A stretch of DNA of 23,253 nucleotides, from contig DATFMX010000017.1 in NCBI GenBank assembly GCA_035266685.1, positions 1 to 23,253 of the forward strand, in the 5' to 3' direction. A program made the translations under genes and the position numbers. This DNA is from VRUE01 sp035266685 (GTDB lineage Bacteria > Actinomycetota > Thermoleophilia > Solirubrobacterales > 70-9). Of this stretch, positions 1-8,280 are shown one piece after another (position 1 is the first letter of the stretch; each line of letters opens with the position of its first letter). The notes below the pieces were generated by a model, which saw nothing but the letters and a program-made list of their open reading frames with translations, did not search any database and was not told where the DNA came from.

Positions 1-1424
1 CCTTCCAGCGATCGCTCGGTTATCGGTATCCGCGGTACGCCTCTTCCTTCGAAGTACTCCCACTCCTGCTCGCCGAGCTCGGTCGCCGGCGGATCGGCGT
101 AGATCCACTCGCGGGCGATCCGGTGCCAGTTGCGCTTCGCCCGCAGCTGGCCGAGCACCGCGACGACGCCGATTTCCATCCGCCGCCCCATCAGCTCGTC
201 GGCGGGGATCGACTCGCGGCGCATCAGGTCGAAGTACTCCGAGCGCGGGTCGTTGGTCGACTCGATGATCTTCATCACGCGCTTCGGCGTGATTTCCAGC
301 TCGCGGTCCTCCATCACGAACCAGCCGCCGACGGCGCTCATGTGCTCGAGCAGCCGCTCGGCGTCGAGCTTCGACGGGTTCTTGATGAAGCCGAGCTCGT
401 GCAGGGCCTCGCGGAAGGCTTCCGGGTCGTCGCGCGAGGCGGCGTCGAAGGCGCGCTGCTCGAGCAGGATCTGCTCGCGGTCGAGCTTCTTGGTCATGCC
501 GAAGTCGAGGAAGGCGACCCGGCCGTCCTCCATCAGCAGGTAGTTGCCGGGGTGGGGGTCGGCGTTGAAGTGCTGCAGGTGGTAGATCGAGCCGAAGCTG
601 CCGCGGAAGACGATCTCGCCGAAGCGGCTGCGCTCCTCGTGCGGCAGCTGCTTGATCGCCTCGAAGTCGAGTCCCTCGACGAACTCGGTCACCAGCACGC
701 GCCGCCGCGAGAGCCGCGTGACCACTTCCGGCACGTAGATGAACGGGTGGTCGCGGTAGGCGCGGGCGAAGGAGCGCTGGTTCTGCGCCTCGTACTCGTA
801 GTCGAGCTCCTCCATCACCCGCTCGCGGATCTCGTGCGCGATCGCCTTCGCGTCGAGCCCCGGGGCGAGGGCGCGGGCGAGCCGGACGATGGTCCCCGCG
901 TTGCGCAGGTCGGCGTCGAGCGCCTCGGCGATCCCCGGGTACTGGATCTTGACCGCGACGCGGCGTCCGTCGAGCAGCTCGGCGCGGTGTACCTGGCCGA
1001 TCGAGGCGGCGGCGAACGCCTCCTGCTCGAACTCGGCGAACAGCTCCGACACCGGTTCGCCGTCCCACTCCTCGTCGAGCACCTTCTTGACCTTCTCCCA
1101 GGGCATCGGCGGCGCCGAGGTGCGCAGCTTGGCGAGCTGCTCCTGGTAGATCTCGGCGTACTCCGGCGGCAGGAACTCGGTGTCGATGAAGGAGGCGAAC
1201 TGGCCGAGCTTCATCGCCGCGCCCTTCATCTGGCCGAGCGCGCCGACCATCTTCATCGCCGTCTCCAGGTGGCGCTGCTCGAGCCGCTCCTTGCCCGCTT
1301 CCTCGGAACGGCCGACGTTGGTCGCCTTGGTCCCCGCGTAGCGGGCGCCCTGCAGGCCGACGATCGAGCCAAGCTTGGCGGAGCGGCGCATGCGGCCCTT
1401 CGGGATCTTCGAATCGTCGGCCAT
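1..1424 (-). CDS. ABC1/AarF/UbiB-family atypical kinase (3' end cut by window)
   Basis: The minus strand is open from an ATG at 1424 to the window edge, 474 codons without a stop, so only the C-terminal tail is missing. It shows the ABC1/UbiB signature in order: a KLGQ motif at residues 72-75 (the KxGQ element that covers the active site), ASIGQVHRA at 140-148 (the Ala-rich loop replacing the usual glycine loop), the VAVK lysine at 159, NADPHPGN at 287-294 (catalytic loop) and LDFG at 306-309 (metal-binding). Family members are atypical kinases/ATPases linked to ubiquinone or other isoprenoid-lipid metabolism; the substrate here cannot be told. It is divergent from bL25 with 40 bases between the start codons. 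I am sure of the family but not of the physiological role. Confidence 0.93.
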   Translation of the reverse strand, partial: MADDSKIPKGRMRRSAKLGSIVGLQGARYAGTKATNVGRSEEAGKERLEQRHLETAMKMVGALGQMKGAAMKLGQFASFIDTEFLPPEYAEIYQEQLAKLRTSAPPMPWEKVKKVLDEEWDGEPVSELFAEFEQEAFAAASIGQVHRAELLDGRRVAVKIQYPGIAEALDADLRNAGTIVRLARALAPGLDAKAIAHEIRERVMEELDYEYEAQNQRSFARAYRDHPFIYVPEVVTRLSRRRVLVTEFVEGLDFEAIKQLPHEERSRFGEIVFRGSFGSIYHLQHFNADPHPGNYLLMEDGRVAFLDFGMTKKLDREQILLEQRAFDAASRDDPEAFREALHELGFIKNPSKLDAERLLEHMSAVGGWFVMEDRELEITPKRVMKIIESTNDPRSEYFDLMRRESIPADELMGRRMEIGVVAVLGQLRAKRNWHRIAREWIYADPPATELGEQEWEYFEGRGVPRIPITERSLE

Positions 1425-1448
1425 AGAGAGGGTTGTATCGGTTTTGTC

Positions 1449-1454
1449 TATTCT
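1449..1454 (+). promoter_or_regulatory. -10 hexamer for the bL25-pth cluster
   Basis: TATTCT ends 10 bases before the ATG at 1465. With the usual 6-8 base gap to the transcription start this leaves a leader of only a few bases. No convincing -35 box or Shine-Dalgarno sequence is seen. Confidence 0.5.
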
Positions 1455-1464
1455 CTCCCGTCCG

Positions 1465-2157
1465 ATGGCTCGCAGCCGCGAAAAGCTCAAGGCCGCGCCG
1501 CGCACCGATTTCGGCTCGCGCAGCGCCCGCCGCCTGCGCGGCGAGAAACTCGTGCCCGGCGTCGTCTACGCCGGCGGCGAGGATGCGCGCCACTTCCAGG
1601 CGGTGGAGCGCGACGTGCGCACCGTGCTCGGCGCCGGCCAGGCGCTCTTCGACCTCGAGGTCGAGGGCTCCAAAGCCGTCCCCGTCGTGCTCAAGGAGTC
1701 CCAGCACCACCCGGTCAAGGACGTGCTCCAGCACATCGACCTGCAGGAGGTGAAGCTCGACGAGGCGATCCAGGCCGAGGTCGCGATCGAGCTCGAGGGC
1801 GCCGAGGCGGCGCCCGGCGTCAAAGAGGGCGGCGTGCTCGAGCACGTCACCCGCGAGATCACCGTCGAAGCGCTGCCGACCGAGATCCCCGAGCGGCTCG
1901 TCGCCGACGTCTCGGAGATGCAGATCAACGACACCGTCACGCTGGCCAGCATCGCCGCCCCCGAGGGCGTCAAGTTCGTCGCCGAGGAGCTCGAGGAGAT
2001 CACGATCGCCACCCTCTCGCCGCCGCGGGTCGAGGAAGAGCCCGAGCCCGAGCTCGAGCAGGAAGCCGAGCTCGTCGGCGAGGAGGGCGAGGCCCCGGCC
2101 GCCGCGGAGGGCGGCGAGGGCGAGGGCGGCGACTCGGGCGACTCCGGCGGGGAGTAG
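1465..2157 (+). CDS. rplY: Large-subunit ribosomal protein bL25, long CTC form
   Basis: The 230-residue product binds 5S rRNA in the 50S subunit. The N-terminal half has the L25 pattern: a basic start (SREKLKAAPRTDFGSRSARR), then LVPGVVYAGG and the region around HPVKDVLQHIDLQEV. The second half is the TL5/CTC C-terminal beta domain (EGVKEGGVLEH-like stretch, then EIPERLVADVSEMQINDTVTL). It ends in an acidic, Gly/Glu-rich tail of about 50 residues, common in actinobacterial forms. The frame stays open upstream to a TTG at 1375, but similarity begins at the ATG at 1465 and a -10 hexamer lies just before it, so I chose 1465. The stop is followed two bases later by pth, so the two are probably co-transcribed, as in other actinobacteria. 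Confidence 0.95.
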   Translation: MARSREKLKAAPRTDFGSRSARRLRGEKLVPGVVYAGGEDARHFQAVERDVRTVLGAGQALFDLEVEGSKAVPVVLKESQHHPVKDVLQHIDLQEVKLDEAIQAEVAIELEGAEAAPGVKEGGVLEHVTREITVEALPTEIPERLVADVSEMQINDTVTLASIAAPEGVKFVAEELEEITIATLSPPRVEEEPEPELEQEAELVGEEGEAPAAAEGGEGEGGDSGDSGGE

Positions 2158-2159
2158 CC

Positions 2160-2720
2160 CTGATCCTCATCGTCGGCCTCGGCAATCCCGGCAGGGAGTA
2201 CGCCGGCAGCCGCCACAACATCGGCTTCGAGGTGGCGGAGGAGCTCTCTCGCCGCTGGGAGCTGCCGCGGGCGAAGCAGAAGTTCGGCGGGATGATCGCC
2301 GAAGGCCGCGCCGGGGTCGGCGGGCCGCGGGTCGCGATCCTGCTGCCGCAGACCTACATGAACGCCTCCGGCGAGAGCGCCGGGCCGGCGCGCGGCTCGC
2401 TCAAGGCGCCGCTCGACCGGGTGGTCGTCCTGCACGACGAGATCGACCTGCCGTTCGGCGAGGTGCAGAGCCGGCTCGGCGGCGGGCTGGCCGGCCACAA
2501 CGGGCTGAAGAGCCTCGAGCGGGGACTGGGCAGCCGCGAGTTCTGGCGCCTGCGGGCGGGGGTCGGGAGGCCCGACTCGACCGACCCGGAGATCGTCGCC
2601 GCCTACGTGCTCGGCCGCTTCCGCGAGCCGCGCGAGGAGGTCGAGGCGCTGGTCGGCCGGGCGGCCGACGAGGCCGAGCGCCTGGTCGAGCAAATAGCCT
2701 CCGCCGACGATGAGCTCTGA
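2160..2720 (+). CDS. pth: Peptidyl-tRNA hydrolase, apparent CTG start
   Basis: This enzyme cleaves peptidyl-tRNA released from stalled ribosomes. All family residues are visible when counting from the CTG at 2160: GLGNPG at 6-11 (Asn9), SRHNIGF with the catalytic His19, TYMN with Asn68, HDEIDLPFG with Asp93 and GHNGLKS with Asn114. The length is 186 aa, normal for the family. No ATG, GTG or TTG lies close upstream in frame, and the next GTG/ATG downstream would remove the conserved N-terminus. CTG at 2160, with GGGGAG ending five bases before it, is the best start. It begins two bases after the bL25 stop and overlaps the next gene by 11 bases, which suggests translational coupling. The family is certain; the start codon needs N-terminal data. 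Confidence 0.93.
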   Translation: MILIVGLGNPGREYAGSRHNIGFEVAEELSRRWELPRAKQKFGGMIAEGRAGVGGPRVAILLPQTYMNASGESAGPARGSLKAPLDRVVVLHDEIDLPFGEVQSRLGGGLAGHNGLKSLERGLGSREFWRLRAGVGRPDSTDPEIVAAYVLGRFREPREEVEALVGRAADEAERLVEQIASADDEL

Positions 2721-3447
2721 GAGCGCCGGCGAGCGGACCAGCTACGACGTCGATGAGGCGGGCGTCGCGCTGCTGCGGCTGGAGCGGCCCGAGGCGCGCA
2801 ACGCGATCGACACGGCGATGCTCGAGCAGCTGCTCGAGCGCCTGGCCGCGGCGCGCGAGGACGACGCCGTCCGCGTGCTCGTCGTCAGCTCCTCCGACCA
2901 GATGGGACTCTCGGCCGGCGCCGACGTGAAGGAGAAGCTCGACGAGCAGGGCAAGGTGCGGCGCATGCAGCTCTTCGCCGACCTCTACGACGCGCTCGTC
3001 GCCTTCCCCAGGCCGACCGTCGCGGTCTGCCACGGCGACGTGGTCGGCGGCGGCGCCGAGATCGCCGTCGCCTGCGACCTGCGGGTCGGCGGCGCCAACC
3101 TGCGCCTGCGCTTCCCGGGCGCCGCGCTGGGCGTCCCGGTCGGCCCCGCGCGGCTGGTCACCCTCTGCGGCCTCGCCGCCGCCAAGTACCTGCTCTTCAG
3201 CTCGCGCACGGTCGGCATCGACGAGGCGCTGCGCCTCGGCCTCGTCAACCGCGTAGCGCCGACCGCGACGACCGAGGAGGCGGCGCTGGACCTGGCGGCG
3301 AGCGTCGCCGCGCACCCGCCCGAGGCCGTCGCCCGCCTGAAGCGCATGCTGCACGAGTGGGACGACATCGAGGGGCGTTCCAAGGTCGAGGGTGTGGGCC
3401 AGGTGGACTGGGCGCGCACTGGGCCCGGTTTGCCGCAGCCGGATTGA
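2710..3447 (+). CDS. Enoyl-CoA hydratase/isomerase (crotonase) superfamily protein
   Basis: The 245-residue crotonase-fold protein presumably acts on an acyl-CoA thioester. The two oxyanion-hole segments are recognisable: SAGADVKEK at 68-76 and GDVVGGGAEIAVACD at 109-123. Glu117 in the second matches one of the two catalytic glutamates of classical hydratases (Glu144 in rat). The position of the other (Glu164 in rat) falls in RFPGAALGVPVG, where Gly137 stands instead, so a textbook hydratase mechanism is doubtful. An isomerase, decarboxylase or other crotonase activity is possible. The ATG overlaps the end of pth by 11 bases with no clear ribosome-binding site, indicating coupling. It is the last gene of the cluster, followed at once by a hairpin. 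Confidence 0.85.
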   Translation: MSSESAGERTSYDVDEAGVALLRLERPEARNAIDTAMLEQLLERLAAAREDDAVRVLVVSSSDQMGLSAGADVKEKLDEQGKVRRMQLFADLYDALVAFPRPTVAVCHGDVVGGGAEIAVACDLRVGGANLRLRFPGAALGVPVGPARLVTLCGLAAAKYLLFSSRTVGIDEALRLGLVNRVAPTATTEEAALDLAASVAAHPPEAVARLKRMLHEWDDIEGRSKVEGVGQVDWARTGPGLPQPD

Positions 3448-3469
3448 GGCCATCCCTACCGGGATGGCC
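3448..3469. terminator. Hairpin between convergent genes
   Basis: A perfect 9 bp stem (GGCCATCCC at 3448-3456 with GGGATGGCC at 3461-3469) and a 4-base loop fill the gap between the stop at 3447 and the minus-strand stop at 3471. There is no U-tract, so bidirectional termination or mRNA end protection is inferred from position and shape only. Confidence 0.6.
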
Positions 3470-3470
3470 C

Positions 3471-4259
3471 CTACGTCCAGCTCGTTGAGTCCAAGGTCAC
3501 GCTTCCCTCGAAGCTGTCAGGGTGGGCGAGGACGTGGTCCGCGATTCCGTCGCAGCGGGCCACCCACGCCCGGGTGGAAGAGAGCTTGTTCAGGATGGAT
3601 GCCAGTTTGTGCTCGCCGAGCCAGTCGAGGAGGGGGAGGTGGAGGACGATCGAGATGAAGTCGCCATCCTGCCCGACGAGGTCGATTTGCTCGATCAGGT
3701 AGGCGGTGAACGCGTCCGGGCCGAGTGGGTCCGGGGAGCCCGTCATCTGCTCGCGGACCGGGTCGAGGCCGGGGAGCATCGAGGTGGCGTCGACGTGGCG
3801 CCACTGGAAAGGGAGCAGGGCGACGTCGTCTTCGATACCCGCGCCTTCGCCCGCCGGCGAGGCGTAGCGCAGGCCCGCCTCGCGCAGGACCTCGACGCCG
3901 CCGGGGCCGAGCTGGCCGCCGGGCGGGCGCAGGCCCGCGATCTCCAGGCCCAGCGTCGCGAACGCGTCGACTCCGCGGCCGAGGTTCTGCGCCTGCTCAG
4001 CGGCGCTCAGCTCGCCCCACTGCTCGTGACGCCAGGCGTGGTAGGCGACCTCGTGGCCCGCCGCGGCGATCTCGCGCAGCGCTCCCCGCTCGAGCTCGGC
4101 GTTGACGCCCTCGACGAAGAAGGTCGCGGTCAGGCCGCGCTCGGCCAGCCTCTCCAGCAGCGGCGGCAGCGCCGCCGCTGCGCTCGAAGCCCCATCGACG
4201 CCGAGGTTGTCGAAGCTGAGGCAGAGCGCGCCGCGGGCGCCGCCCGGCCAGGCGGCCAC
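3471..4259 (-). CDS. Polysaccharide deacetylase-like (NodB-fold) protein
   Basis: The 262-residue protein has NodB-type motifs: LSFDN at 14-18, HAWRH at 74-78 (the His-x3-His metal motif), RPPGG at 111-115, a WRHVD segment and SIVLHLPLL near the C-terminus (the LxH motif). Family members remove N- or O-acetyl groups from polysaccharides or act on related amides. Motif 1 usually reads TFDDG; the second Asp, a metal ligand, is Asn18 here, so metal binding or substrate may differ. No signal peptide is seen, suggesting a cytoplasmic role or export by another route. I chose GTG at 4259, seven bases after the upstream stop, because similarity starts right after it; the frame is open further upstream only through the neighbouring gene. 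It is probably co-transcribed with the membrane protein upstream. Confidence 0.78.
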   Translation of the reverse strand: MAAWPGGARGALCLSFDNLGVDGASSAAAALPPLLERLAERGLTATFFVEGVNAELERGALREIAAAGHEVAYHAWRHEQWGELSAAEQAQNLGRGVDAFATLGLEIAGLRPPGGQLGPGGVEVLREAGLRYASPAGEGAGIEDDVALLPFQWRHVDATSMLPGLDPVREQMTGSPDPLGPDAFTAYLIEQIDLVGQDGDFISIVLHLPLLDWLGEHKLASILNKLSSTRAWVARCDGIADHVLAHPDSFEGSVTLDSTSWT

Positions 4260-4266
4260 GCCGCCC

Positions 4267-4794
4267 TCAGTCCTCCAGCAGCGCCGGGCTCCAGCGCTCC
4301 GGCTCGCGCTTCGCCTGCTCGCGCGCCCAGCGGAAGTGATGGCCGGCCGAGGCGAGCAGGATCGGGAAGCTGAGCAGGCCGGCGAGGGCGAAGCCGCGCG
4401 AGTCACGCTTCGTCTCCCTGGCCAGGCTGAGCGCGCTGGCGATGCCCCAGGCCCAGAGCACGGCGTTGTAGGCGGGGAGCTGCTCGTCGGTCAGTCCCTC
4501 GGCTTCGTCGAGCATCGGCAGGCCGCCGTGCAGCGACCACGGCCAGGCCTTGAAGTGGACCGCGACCCCGGCGGCGCCGACCCCGGCGTTGAAGGCCGAG
4601 AGTCGCCCGGCCCAGCGGCCGGGCCGGGCCGCCGCGGCGATCCCGAGCGGGATCAGCCCCGCCCACAGCGCGTAGGCGCCGCGCCGTCCCAGCTCCGGCT
4701 CGAAGACGAGCCCGACCCCGGCCCGGGTCTCGAAGCCGTTATGGGCGGCGAGCCCGAGGGTCGAGAGGGCGGCGAACGGGCGACGGAATAGCAT
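4267..4794 (-). CDS. Small polytopic membrane protein of unknown function
   Basis: The 175-residue product contains about four hydrophobic stretches: near residues 5-20, 40-58, 105-125 and 133-150. A conserved-looking loop (NGFETRAGVGLVFEPELGRRGAYALW) and the segment HFKAWPWSLHGG lie between them. I do not recognise a family. The C-terminus is charged (AREQAKREPERW) and probably cytoplasmic. The ATG at 4794 is divergent from mfd with only 24 bases between them, so the two promoters must overlap each other or the coding ends. The next minus-strand gene starts seven bases after the stop, so they likely form an operon. Confidence 0.72.
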   Translation of the reverse strand: MLFRRPFAALSTLGLAAHNGFETRAGVGLVFEPELGRRGAYALWAGLIPLGIAAAARPGRWAGRLSAFNAGVGAAGVAVHFKAWPWSLHGGLPMLDEAEGLTDEQLPAYNAVLWAWGIASALSLARETKRDSRGFALAGLLSFPILLASAGHHFRWAREQAKREPERWSPALLED

Positions 4795-4805
4795 CGGGAG
4801 GAGCC

Positions 4806-4811
4806 TACCTT
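4806..4811 (+). promoter_or_regulatory. -10 hexamer giving a leaderless mfd mRNA
   Basis: TACCTT is followed by exactly seven bases and then the mfd ATG at 4819. A GGGAGG at 4797-4802 is too far upstream to act as a ribosome-binding site, so initiation at the 5' end of the mRNA is the simplest reading. Confidence 0.55.
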
Positions 4812-4818
4812 TCGAGTC

Positions 4819-7800
4819 ATGAGCCTTCGCCCACTACTGGAGATCGCGTCCGAGAACGAGCGCCTGCACGCGCTCGCCGGCGAGGTGCGCGCGGCGGCCC
4901 CCGGCGCGCCGGTCGAGGTCGGCGCTTCGGAGACGCTACGGCCGCTGCTTTTGGCGACGCTGCTCGAGGACGACCGCGGCCTCGCCGAGCGCCCCGCCCT
5001 GGTGGTCAGCGCCGACGACCGCTCGGCCCGCGACCTGGCCGCCGACCTGCGCGCCTACCTGGCGCCGCGCCGCGTCCGCTTCTACCCCTCGCGCGGCACC
5101 GGCTACGCCTCGCACGTGACGCCGCCGCCGCACCTCGTCGGCCTGCGGATCGACGCGCTCGACGCGCTATCGGGCGCGCGGAGCGAGCGTCACAGTCTGA
5201 TGAATCCGGGAGCGGAGCGCGACCGAGTCGGTGTGTCCGAGGGCGGCGACGCGGTCGTCGTCGCCAGCGCCACGGCGCTCGCCGAGGCCGTTCCCGACGC
5301 CTCGCTGCGGCCGGCCGGCTTCGCGCTCGCCCAGGGCGGCGAGCTCGACCTCGACGCGGCCGTCCGCGATCTCGCCGGCGCCGGCTACCACCGCGTCGAG
5401 CAGGTCGAGGAGCGCGGCCAGTTCGCTGTCCGCGGCGGCATCCTCGACGTCTACCCGGCGACCGAGGAGCGCGCCGTGCGAATCGAGCTGTTCGGCGACG
5501 AGATCGAGTCGATGCGCTGGTTCTCGACCTTCACCCAGCGCTCGCTGGGCGACGCCGAGCGGGTCGAGCTCGCGCCCGCCGCCGAGCTCGACGCCGAGCA
5601 CCGCGAAATGGCCGAGCTGGCGGCGATGGAGGCGGCCGAGGAGGGGAAGGAGGCGCCGAGCGCCGCCGACGCGCTGCCGCTGGAGCACTTCGGACCGCCG
5701 CTCGACCTCGTCCCCGCGGAGGCGGCCGTGATCCTCGCCGCCGCCGAGGAGATCGAGCCCGCCCTGCGCGACCACTGGGAGGACGCGACCGCGGCGATGC
5801 ACGCCGAGGACGCGCGCCACCTCTACGTCGACGTCGCCGCGCCGCTCGCCGCCCGCGCCGTGCTCTCGGTCGGCGGGGCCGGCAGCGACGACGAGCAGGC
5901 CTTCCGCGCCTCGCGCGCCGAGTCGCCGGCGCGCAGCGTCAAGGAGGCCGAGGGCGAGCTGGAGAAGCTGGTGCGCTCGGGCTACCGGACCGTCGTCGCC
6001 TTCGACGCCCGCGGCGAGGCGGAGCGCGCCCGCTACGGCCTCGACCGGCTCGACGCGCGGATCCTCGAAGGTGGCCGCGTCCCGCCCGACCCGGGCCTCT
6101 CCTTCGCCGAGGCTCGCCTGCGCGAGGGTTTCGTCAGCCCCGAGCTGCGGCTCGCCGTCTACCCCTTCCGCCGCCTCGTCCACCGCCGCCGCAAGGCCGA
6201 GGACCGCGTCGCCCGCACCGGCCGCGGGCGGCTCGCCTTCAGCGACCTGCGGGTCGGCGACTACGTCGTCCACGAGGACCACGGCGTCGCCCGCTTCGCC
6301 GGCTTCGAGACGCGCGATGTCGGCGGCATAAGCCGCGACTACCTCTACCTCGAATACAAGGGCGAGGACCGCGTCTATGTCCCCACCGAGCAGCTCGCGA
6401 AGCTGAGCCGCTACGTCGGCGCCGGCGCCGAACCGGCGCTCTCGGCGCTCGGCGGCAAGCGCTGGCAGAACATGAAGGCGCGGGCGCGCAAAGCCGCCGG
6501 CGCGCTGGCCGGCGAGCTGCTCAACCTGTATGCGGAGCGCCGCACCCGCAAGGGCCACGACTTCCCGCCCGACGGCGAGTGGCAGATCGAGATGGAGGCC
6601 GCCTTTCCCTACCGCGAGACCGCCGACCAGCTGGAAGCGATCGAGGCGGTCAAGGGCGACATGGAATCGGAGCAGCCGATGGACCGTCTGGTCTGCGGCG
6701 ACGTCGGCTTCGGCAAGACCGAGGTGGCGCTGCGCGCCGCGGTCAAGGCGGCCTCGGACGGCAAGCAGGTGATGATGCTGGCGCCGACGACGATCCTCGC
6801 CCAGCAGCACTTCGGCACCTTCCGCGAGCGCCTCGCCGACCTGCCGTTCACGCTCGACTGGGTTTCGCGGCTGCGCAAGCCGGCCGAGGTGAAGGAGGTG
6901 CTGAAGCGCTTCGAGGCGGGCGAGGTCGATGTGCTGGTCGGCACCCACCGGCTGCTCTCGCGCGATGTGCGCGCCAAGGACATCGGCCTGCTGATCGTCG
7001 ACGAGGAGCAGCGCTTCGGGGTCAAGCAGAAGGAGCTGCTGCGCCAGATGAAGCTGAAGGTCGATGTGCTGGCGCTCTCGGCGACGCCGATCCCACGCAC
7101 GCTGCAGATGAGCCTCGCCGGCCTGCGCGACATCTCGACGATCGAGACGCCGCCCGAGGGCCGCCGCCCGGTCCGCACCTACGTCGGCCCCTACGACGAG
7201 GACCTGGTGCGCAAGGCGATCGTGCGCGAGCTGGAGCGCAACGGCCAGGCCTTCTTCCTCCACAACCGGATCGAGAGCCTGCCCGAGGTCGTCGAGCAGA
7301 TCCGCGGCCTGGTGCCGGGCGCGCGGGTGGTCGAAGCGCACGGGCAGATGGAGGAGACGCAGCTCGAGCAGACGATGATGGGCTTCCTGCGCGGCGAGGC
7401 CGATGTGCTGGCGACGACGACGATCATCGAGTCGGGGCTCGACATCCCGACCGCGAACACGCTGATCGTCGAGCGCGCCGACCGGCTCGGCCTGGCGCAG
7501 GCCTACCAGATCCGCGGCCGGGTCGGGCGCTCGCGCGAGCGCGCCTTCGCCTACCTGCTCTACCCCTCGGCCGAGGCGCTGACCGAGGAGGCGGCGGCGC
7601 GGCTCTCGACCCTCGCCGACCACACCGAGCTCGGCTCGGGCTTCAAGATCGCGATGCGCGACCTCGACATCCGCGGCGCCGGCGACCTGCTGGGCGACGA
7701 GCAGTCGGGCCATGTCGCCGCGGTCGGCTTCGAGCTCTACTGCCAGATGATCGACGAGGCGGTGGCCGAGGGCGCCGCGCGCCAGGGGGAGGAGGGGGCG

Positions 7801-8280
7801 GAGGAACCCGAGCCGCTGCGCTTCGACGTCCCGGTCGACGCCTTCCTGCCGGCCTCCTACGTGCCCTTCGAGGCGGCGAAGATCGATATCCACCGGCGCG
7901 TCGTCGCCGCCCGCGCGCCGGGCGAGCTGCGGGCGATCCGCGACGAGCTCGACGACCGCTTCGGGCCGCCGCCGCGCGAGGCGGAGAACCTGCTGGCGCT
8001 GCAGCGGGCGCGGATCGAGCTGCGGCTGGCGGGGGCGCGCAGCGTCGAGCTGCGCGGCGGGCGGCTCAGCGTGGTCGGGGTCGAGCTCGACTCGGAGGGC
8101 TCGGCGGCGCTCGCCGAGCGGGTCGAGGGGGCGCTGTACGAGTGGCGGGAGAAAACCGCGTCGATGCGGGTGCCCGAGGAGCCGGAGGCGCGACTCGCCG
8201 CCGTGCTGGCGCTCGCCCAGGGCCTGCGCGAGGCGGGCCGCTCGCCTATGGTCGAAAAAGATATGCTCCCTGCTTCGTGA
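4819..8280 (+). CDS. mfd: Transcription-repair coupling factor Mfd
   Basis: This 1153-residue DNA translocase removes RNA polymerase stalled at lesions and recruits UvrA. In order are a UvrB-like N-terminal module (to about residue 330), the RNA polymerase interaction domain (about 470-550, with the YVVHEDHGVARFAG segment), and the two RecA-like motor lobes. Walker A is GDVGFGKTE near 627-635, the Walker B/DEEQRFG motif is near 728-734, and the GRVGRSRERAFAYLL motif VI region is near 900. The C-terminal autoinhibitory domain follows, ending at the stop at 8278. The ATG at 4819 is preceded by a -10 hexamer. Residues about 120-143 (SERHSLMNPGAERDRVGV and flanks) look like an insertion relative to the family and coincide with a dispersed DNA repeat. 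The stop overlaps the start of the foldase gene by three bases. Confidence 0.97.
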   Translation: MSLRPLLEIASENERLHALAGEVRAAAPGAPVEVGASETLRPLLLATLLEDDRGLAERPALVVSADDRSARDLAADLRAYLAPRRVRFYPSRGTGYASHVTPPPHLVGLRIDALDALSGARSERHSLMNPGAERDRVGVSEGGDAVVVASATALAEAVPDASLRPAGFALAQGGELDLDAAVRDLAGAGYHRVEQVEERGQFAVRGGILDVYPATEERAVRIELFGDEIESMRWFSTFTQRSLGDAERVELAPAAELDAEHREMAELAAMEAAEEGKEAPSAADALPLEHFGPPLDLVPAEAAVILAAAEEIEPALRDHWEDATAAMHAEDARHLYVDVAAPLAARAVLSVGGAGSDDEQAFRASRAESPARSVKEAEGELEKLVRSGYRTVVAFDARGEAERARYGLDRLDARILEGGRVPPDPGLSFAEARLREGFVSPELRLAVYPFRRLVHRRRKAEDRVARTGRGRLAFSDLRVGDYVVHEDHGVARFAGFETRDVGGISRDYLYLEYKGEDRVYVPTEQLAKLSRYVGAGAEPALSALGGKRWQNMKARARKAAGALAGELLNLYAERRTRKGHDFPPDGEWQIEMEAAFPYRETADQLEAIEAVKGDMESEQPMDRLVCGDVGFGKTEVALRAAVKAASDGKQVMMLAPTTILAQQHFGTFRERLADLPFTLDWVSRLRKPAEVKEVLKRFEAGEVDVLVGTHRLLSRDVRAKDIGLLIVDEEQRFGVKQKELLRQMKLKVDVLALSATPIPRTLQMSLAGLRDISTIETPPEGRRPVRTYVGPYDEDLVRKAIVRELERNGQAFFLHNRIESLPEVVEQIRGLVPGARVVEAHGQMEETQLEQTMMGFLRGEADVLATTTIIESGLDIPTANTLIVERADRLGLAQAYQIRGRVGRSRERAFAYLLYPSAEALTEEAAARLSTLADHTELGSGFKIAMRDLDIRGAGDLLGDEQSGHVAAVGFELYCQMIDEAVAEGAARQGEEGAEEPEPLRFDVPVDAFLPASYVPFEAAKIDIHRRVVAARAPGELRAIRDELDDRFGPPPREAENLLALQRARIELRLAGARSVELRGGRLSVVGVELDSEGSAALAERVEGALYEWREKTASMRVPEEPEARLAAVLALAQGLREAGRSPMVEKDMLPAS
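5182..5233 (+). repeat. Dispersed repeat, copy A, in frame inside mfd
   Basis: This 52-base stretch matches, in opposite orientation, a stretch beside tRNA-Leu (20707-20752). Shared blocks in order are AGCGAGCGTCAC (12 identical bases), TCTGAT, GAGCGG, GCGA and TCGGTG. It adds a peptide beginning SERHSLMNPGAERD between the conserved helix DALDAL and the strand VVVAS of Mfd, where other Mfd proteins have a short turn. The frame remains open. The boundaries are approximate. Confidence 0.6.

Noticed and set aside
123..2159. Long plus-strand open frame upstream of and continuous with pth
   Set aside because: It is antisense to the ABC1 kinase and out of frame with bL25; its Leu/Arg/Gly-rich product has no domain before the Pth part. 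Open antisense frames are expected at this GC content.
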